Below, piece after piece: positions 41,204-44,976 of a DNA stretch of 44,976 nucleotides. Location: NCBI GenBank assembly GCA_031422555.1, contig JANPLZ010000159.1, positions 1 to 44,976 of the forward strand, read 5' to 3'. How positions within the stretch are numbered: the stretch's first letter is position 1; every line of letters begins with the position of its first letter. The notes under the pieces are model-generated. The model was not told the DNA's origin. It saw only the letters and a list, made by a program, of their open reading frames with translations, and ran no database searches. The translations under genes were made by a program, and so were the position numbers. This DNA is from JANNAT01 sp031422555. GTDB lineage: Bacteria; Pseudomonadota; Alphaproteobacteria; Rhodobacterales; Rhodobacteraceae.

Positions 41204-42700
41204 CTAAAGATACGACTTCGCCCAGCCCGCAATCATTTGGCCCTGCAGCCGGCGCGCGCGTTTGGTCCACGCTGCCCCGCCTTGGGGATCTTCGCGGTCA
41301 TCCATCGCCAACGCTGCACGCCGGGGGGTATCGGCGCAAAAAGCCGCAAAGGCCAGCATTTTGGCAGGCTGCGCAGTATCGGTTTGTGGCGCGGCCACAT
41401 ACCCTGCCAGACACGATACAAAATTCAGCGTGCCGCTTTTGGCATGCACCCGCACTGCGCTGTCCTTGGCCTCTTTGCCGTCCGCGCCCTGCACCCCCAT
41501 CTCGCGCATCAAGCCCAACAACATTGGCCCGGAAGCCGTGCCGCGCGCACGGACCATCACGCGCATCATATCGGCGGCGGTGATCAGTGACGCGGGCCCC
41601 AAACCCGAATGATCGCCGAACACCCCGCTGATGCCAAAGGTCTGCCGCGCCCAAGCCGTCATTGCCGCCGCTGAAGCCTCTTGGCTGGCCGCCCCCGAGG
41701 CGGTCAACCCCACGGCTTCTGCGGTCAGGTTGGTGGAAAACTTCAACATGCCGCGCAACACTTCGGGCAAAGGCGCGCTTTGATGCTGCACGATTGTTTG
41801 CGCCGCTTCGGGCAGGGTGGCGGTGATCTGCGCTGCTGGCAGTGTGATGCCATGCGCCGCGCACAGGGTTTGAAACACCTCGGCGGTATAGGCGGCGGGA
41901 TGGCGCACCGGCAACCAGCGGCTGCCATCCTTGCCCAAGGCCGACGCCGCCACGGTCCAACGGTCGGTCTGATCCGGGCCGGGCGTATATGCAAAAATCG
42001 GCACATCGCGTGCCGCCACCTGCACCGACGCCATTTTAACGGGCGGCAAAAACCGCTCGCCCCGCGCATCCATGCTGACCGCCCAGTCACTGCCTGCGCG
42101 CTTCCATTCAAAGTTGACCCGGTTGTAATTCAGCATCAATCCCGACATCGCCGGGTTATAGCCCACATACTCGGGCTGATCGGGTGCAATGCGGGCGCGC
42201 TCGGGCAAGGCGCCGCCGTAGGCCAGAAAACGGCCCGACATCTGGCGCAACCCGGTCGCGGCCAGCGCGGCCACCAGATCGCCCATCGTGTCGGTATCAA
42301 AAGTTGGATCGCCGCCGCCTGCAAGGATCAGATCACCGTCCAGACGGCCATTTACTACCGCACCCAGCCGCATCACCCGGGTGGTAAACCTGTGCGCGGC
42401 ACCAAGTTTTTCCAAGGCATAAAGGGCCGTCACCGCCTTGGCCACGGATGCGGGCGGCAGCAAAGCCACATCATTGCCAGCCGCCAAAACCCGCCCCGAT
42501 GCCAGATCGGCCACGGCAAAGCCCACAACCCCGCCCAGCTTGGCCGCCGCAATCAAATCAGCCTCGGCGGGGGGGGCTTTTCTGGCAGGGCGGTGCGGCG
42601 GGCGGATTGACGTTTGCGGCGCTTCGGCCCGGCCGGGCAGGGCCGCCCCGGCGATGACCGCCGCCAGACCGTTCGCCATAACTTTGCGCCGCGAAATCAT
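41204..42700 (-). CDS. dacB: D-alanyl-D-alanine carboxypeptidase/endopeptidase (PBP4, family S13)
   Basis: 498 residues from ATG 42700. The N-terminus has a twin-arginine-like signal (MISRRKVMANG then a hydrophobic stretch to GRAEA), unusual for this family where Sec is common. Catalytic motifs: SVAK (Ser85, Lys88), STN in KFSTNLTAEAVGL, and KSG in HAKSGTLNF. Trims D-Ala from peptidoglycan stem peptides and can cut 4-3 crosslinks. Downstream of nadD on the same strand. Confidence 0.93.
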   Translation of the reverse strand: MISRRKVMANGLAAVIAGAALPGRAEAPQTSIRPPHRPARKAPPAEADLIAAAKLGGVVGFAVADLASGRVLAAGNDVALLPPASVAKAVTALYALEKLGAAHRFTTRVMRLGAVVNGRLDGDLILAGGGDPTFDTDTMGDLVAALAATGLRQMSGRFLAYGGALPERARIAPDQPEYVGYNPAMSGLMLNYNRVNFEWKRAGSDWAVSMDARGERFLPPVKMASVQVAARDVPIFAYTPGPDQTDRWTVAASALGKDGSRWLPVRHPAAYTAEVFQTLCAAHGITLPAAQITATLPEAAQTIVQHQSAPLPEVLRGMLKFSTNLTAEAVGLTASGAASQEASAAAMTAWARQTFGISGVFGDHSGLGPASLITAADMMRVMVRARGTASGPMLLGLMREMGVQGADGKEAKDSAVRVHAKSGTLNFVSCLAGYVAAPQTDTAQPAKMLAFAAFCADTPRRAALAMDDREDPQGGAAWTKRARRLQGQMIAGWAKSYL

Positions 42701-42795
42701 TGCCACCAAACCAAGCCTGCTTTGTCCAAATTTGCGCTGGCCCAGATATCCCCGGTTGCAACAGCGTTACAATCCCCAACCAAACCGGGCCGCGG

Positions 42796-43392
42796 CTATT
42801 TCTTCCACTCGCCCCGCGCGCGGATGGCTGACGATGACATATCGTTCAAAGGCACGTTGACAAAGCACCACGCCGGGGCGTGTTTTGCCCCCAACCCTTC
42901 GCCGCGCGCCACCCGGTGGACGCGAAACGCCCGCGCCGCCACCGAAAGCCGCGCCGCCACCCCCGCGCCGGGCCGGGCCATTACGCCCACGGGCACGGAC
43001 CGCAAAATATCGCGCCAGCGGTCCCATTTGTGAAACTGCACCAGATTGTCCGCCCCCATCAGCCAAACAAAATGCACCCCCGGATAGATCGCGCGCAACA
43101 GCGCCAAAGTGTCGGCGGTGGCGGTGGTGCCCAAGCTGGCCTCTAGCCCCGTGATCACAACCTTTGGGTCCGGCATCACCGCGCGCGCCTGTGCCAGCCG
43201 CGCCGCCATCGGGGCAGGTTGGCGCGTCTTCAGCGGATTGCCGGGCGTTACCAGCCACCACACCCGGTGCAATCCCATCCGCTTGATCGCCTCACGGGTG
43301 ATGTGGGCATGGCCTTCATGGGCCGGATCAAAGGATCCGCCAAGAAGGCCCACGACCATGCCGCGCCGCGCTATCGGAAATCCAGCCCGCAT
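42796..43392 (-). CDS. nadD: Nicotinate-nucleotide adenylyltransferase
   Basis: 198 residues. ATG at 43392 (MRAGFPIARRG) fits the start of rhodobacterial relatives and has GGGGGTG upstream; the frame extends further without support. Motifs: GGSFDPAHEGH (HIGH-like nucleotidyl transferase site), WWLVTPGNPLK, WLMGADNL, and SSSAIRAR near the end. Adenylates nicotinate mononucleotide in NAD synthesis. Confidence 0.95.
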   Translation of the reverse strand: MRAGFPIARRGMVVGLLGGSFDPAHEGHAHITREAIKRMGLHRVWWLVTPGNPLKTRQPAPMAARLAQARAVMPDPKVVITGLEASLGTTATADTLALLRAIYPGVHFVWLMGADNLVQFHKWDRWRDILRSVPVGVMARPGAGVAARLSVAARAFRVHRVARGEGLGAKHAPAWCFVNVPLNDMSSSAIRARGEWKK

Positions 43393-43486
43393 TTCACCCC
43401 CAAAACCGCCTGCAACCTGACCCGCCCTCGTTGCCCTTGTCCACAACAATCGCTACATGAACACCAACAACGGATGGAGCGATCAG

Positions 43487-44976
43487 ATGGCCAGCTATCA
43501 ATATGTCTACCACATGGATGGCGTGTCCAAGGCCTATCCGGGGGGCAAGAAGTGCTTTGAGAATATCAAGCTGAACTTTCTGCCCGGCGTGAAAATCGGC
43601 GTGGTGGGGGTGAACGGGTCGGGCAAGTCGACGCTTTTGCGCATCATGGCGGGCATCGACAAGGATTTTCAGGGTGAGGCCTGGGCCGCCAAGGGCGCCA
43701 AAGTGGGCTACCTGCCGCAGGAACCGCAGTTGGACGCAAGCCTTGACGTGCGCGGAAACGTCATGCTGGGTGTGGCGGAAAAGACAGCGATCCTCGACCG
43801 TTACAACGAACTGGCGATGAACTATTCGGATGAAACCGCGGATGAGATGGCGGCGTTGCAAGACACCATCGACGCCAAAAACCTGTGGGATCTGGACAGC
43901 CAGATCGACATCGCGATGGAGGCCCTGCGCTGCCCTGCCGATGACGCCGATGTGGAAACCCTGTCGGGCGGGGAACGCCGCCGCGTGGCGCTGTGCAAGC
44001 TGCTGCTTGAGGCGCCCGATATGCTGCTGCTGGATGAACCTACCAACCATTTGGACGCCGAATCCATCGCGTGGCTGCAAAAACATCTGATCGAATACGC
44101 GGGCACCATCCTGATTGTCACCCACGACCGCTATTTCCTCGATGACATCACCAGTTGGATTCTGGAACTGGAACGCGGCCGGGGTATTCCCTATGAGGGG
44201 AACTATTCCGCATGGCTGGAGCAAAAGGCCAAACGGCTGGCGCAAGAGGCCCGCGAAGACAAATCGCGCCAGAAAGTGCTGGAGAAGGAACTGGAATGGA
44301 TCCGCGCGGGTGTCAAAGCGCGTCAGGCCAAATCCAAGGCGCGTATCACCGCCTATAATGAAATGGCAGGCCAGACGGTGCGCGAACGCGCGTCATCGGC
44401 GCAGATCATCATCCCCAATGGCGAACGCCTTGGCGGCAAGGTGATTGATCTGGACGGCATCAAGAAACATATGGGCGACAAGTTGTTGATCGAAAACCTG
44501 ACCATATCCATCCCGCCGGGGGCGATTGTGGGGGTGATCGGCCCGAATGGTGCGGGCAAATCAACGCTGTTCCGGATGATCACCGGGCAGGAACAACCCG
44601 ATGAGGGCACGGTAACCATCGGCGACACGGTGCAGATGGCCTATGTGGACCAATCGCGCGACGCGCTGGACCCCAACAAAACCGCGTGGGAAGAAATCTC
44701 GGGCGGGTCCGAAGTGATCCATCTTGGGGACTTGGAAATGAACAGCCGCGCTTATTGCGGGGCGTTCAACTTCAAAGGCTCGGATCAGCAGAAAAAAGTC
44801 GGGCTGTTGTCGGGGGGAGAGCGGAACCGCGTTCACATGGCCAAACTGCTGCGCGCCGGTGGCAATGTGCTGCTGCTGGACGAGCCTACCAACGATCTGG
44901 ACGTCGAAACGTTGCAGGCGCTGGAAGGCGCGATTGAGGACTTCGCAGGCTGCGCGATCATCATCTCGCACGACCG
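43487..44976 (+). CDS. ettA: Energy-dependent translational throttle protein EttA, 3' partial
   Basis: At least 496 residues; runs off the right edge at SHDR, while complete members have about 550-555. ATG at 43487 (MASYQYVYHMDGVSK) has GGAG seven bases upstream and fits relatives; an ATG at 43457 is less likely. ABC-F protein with two ATPase domains: first Walker A GVNGSGKST (41-49), LSGGERRRVAL and LLDEPTNHLD; a linker (KAKRLAQEAREDK) and second Walker A GPNGAGKST, LSGGERNRVHM, LLDEPTNDLD. It controls the first steps of translation at the ribosomal E site. Confidence 0.96.
   Translation, partial: MASYQYVYHMDGVSKAYPGGKKCFENIKLNFLPGVKIGVVGVNGSGKSTLLRIMAGIDKDFQGEAWAAKGAKVGYLPQEPQLDASLDVRGNVMLGVAEKTAILDRYNELAMNYSDETADEMAALQDTIDAKNLWDLDSQIDIAMEALRCPADDADVETLSGGERRRVALCKLLLEAPDMLLLDEPTNHLDAESIAWLQKHLIEYAGTILIVTHDRYFLDDITSWILELERGRGIPYEGNYSAWLEQKAKRLAQEAREDKSRQKVLEKELEWIRAGVKARQAKSKARITAYNEMAGQTVRERASSAQIIIPNGERLGGKVIDLDGIKKHMGDKLLIENLTISIPPGAIVGVIGPNGAGKSTLFRMITGQEQPDEGTVTIGDTVQMAYVDQSRDALDPNKTAWEEISGGSEVIHLGDLEMNSRAYCGAFNFKGSDQQKKVGLLSGGERNRVHMAKLLRAGGNVLLLDEPTNDLDVETLQALEGAIEDFAGCAIIISHD

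Overview
The window looks like a chromosomal segment of a marine-type alphaproteobacterium of the Rhodobacteraceae (Roseobacter group). The grounds are the protein families seen: class I lysyl-tRNA synthetase, DUF1523, a choline-sulfatase nearly matching rhizobial BetC from memory, carnitine cleavage genes, the dnaX-ybaB-recR block, GC-rich codon use with many long antisense shadow frames, and an intergenic repeat type that I remember from this family. No tRNA, rRNA, CRISPR array, prophage or full insertion sequence is visible. No stretch over 300 bases lacks a gene. Layout: 1-5061 (+) is a tight uncharacterised cluster of a partial protein, a 66-residue protein, an AAA ATPase, a partner of unknown function and two small membrane proteins, the second being DUF1523. 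5108-9481 (-) holds pheS and pheT, separated by a DUF4304-like gene and a 50-codon membrane ORF on the other strand. 9499-13401 (-) holds a TPR-methyltransferase, rplT, rpmI, a small membrane protein and pyruvate kinase. 13503-15412 (+) holds an N-formylglutamate amidohydrolase family protein and an RTX-repeat protein. 15539-23162 is the metabolic centrepiece: a divergent GlxA/CdhR-type regulator and a five-gene operon for gamma-butyrobetaine and carnitine. The inferred route is CoA ligation, oxidation to crotonobetainyl-CoA, hydration to carnitinyl-CoA, release of carnitine, oxidation to 3-dehydrocarnitine, cleavage with acetyl-CoA to betainyl-CoA plus acetoacetate, and hydrolysis to glycine betaine. 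23200-26975 holds panC-panB, a cupin, an L,D-transpeptidase lipoprotein and a zinc-finger protein. 27034-32316 holds a RAYT-type transposase without the expected tyrosine, a GMC oxidoreductase, choline-sulfatase betC, a CocE/NonD hydrolase pseudogene and a class II aldolase. 32562-44976 is mostly housekeeping: a degenerate receiver protein, a cold shock protein, recR-ybaB-dnaX, rsgA, mog, a DUF4864 protein, lysS, a TerB-like protein, dacB, nadD and the start of ettA, which runs off the window. Two blocks (carnitine/butyrobetaine and choline sulfate/GMC) both feed or border glycine betaine metabolism, which fits an organism using quaternary amines as osmolytes and carbon/nitrogen sources. The most interesting unexplained signals are the AAA ATPase cluster, a 21-bp palindrome between the carnitine regulator and its operon, an inverted repeat pair inside that operon, a 109-bp nested inverted repeat at 32371-32479, and paired palindromes upstream of pheT.
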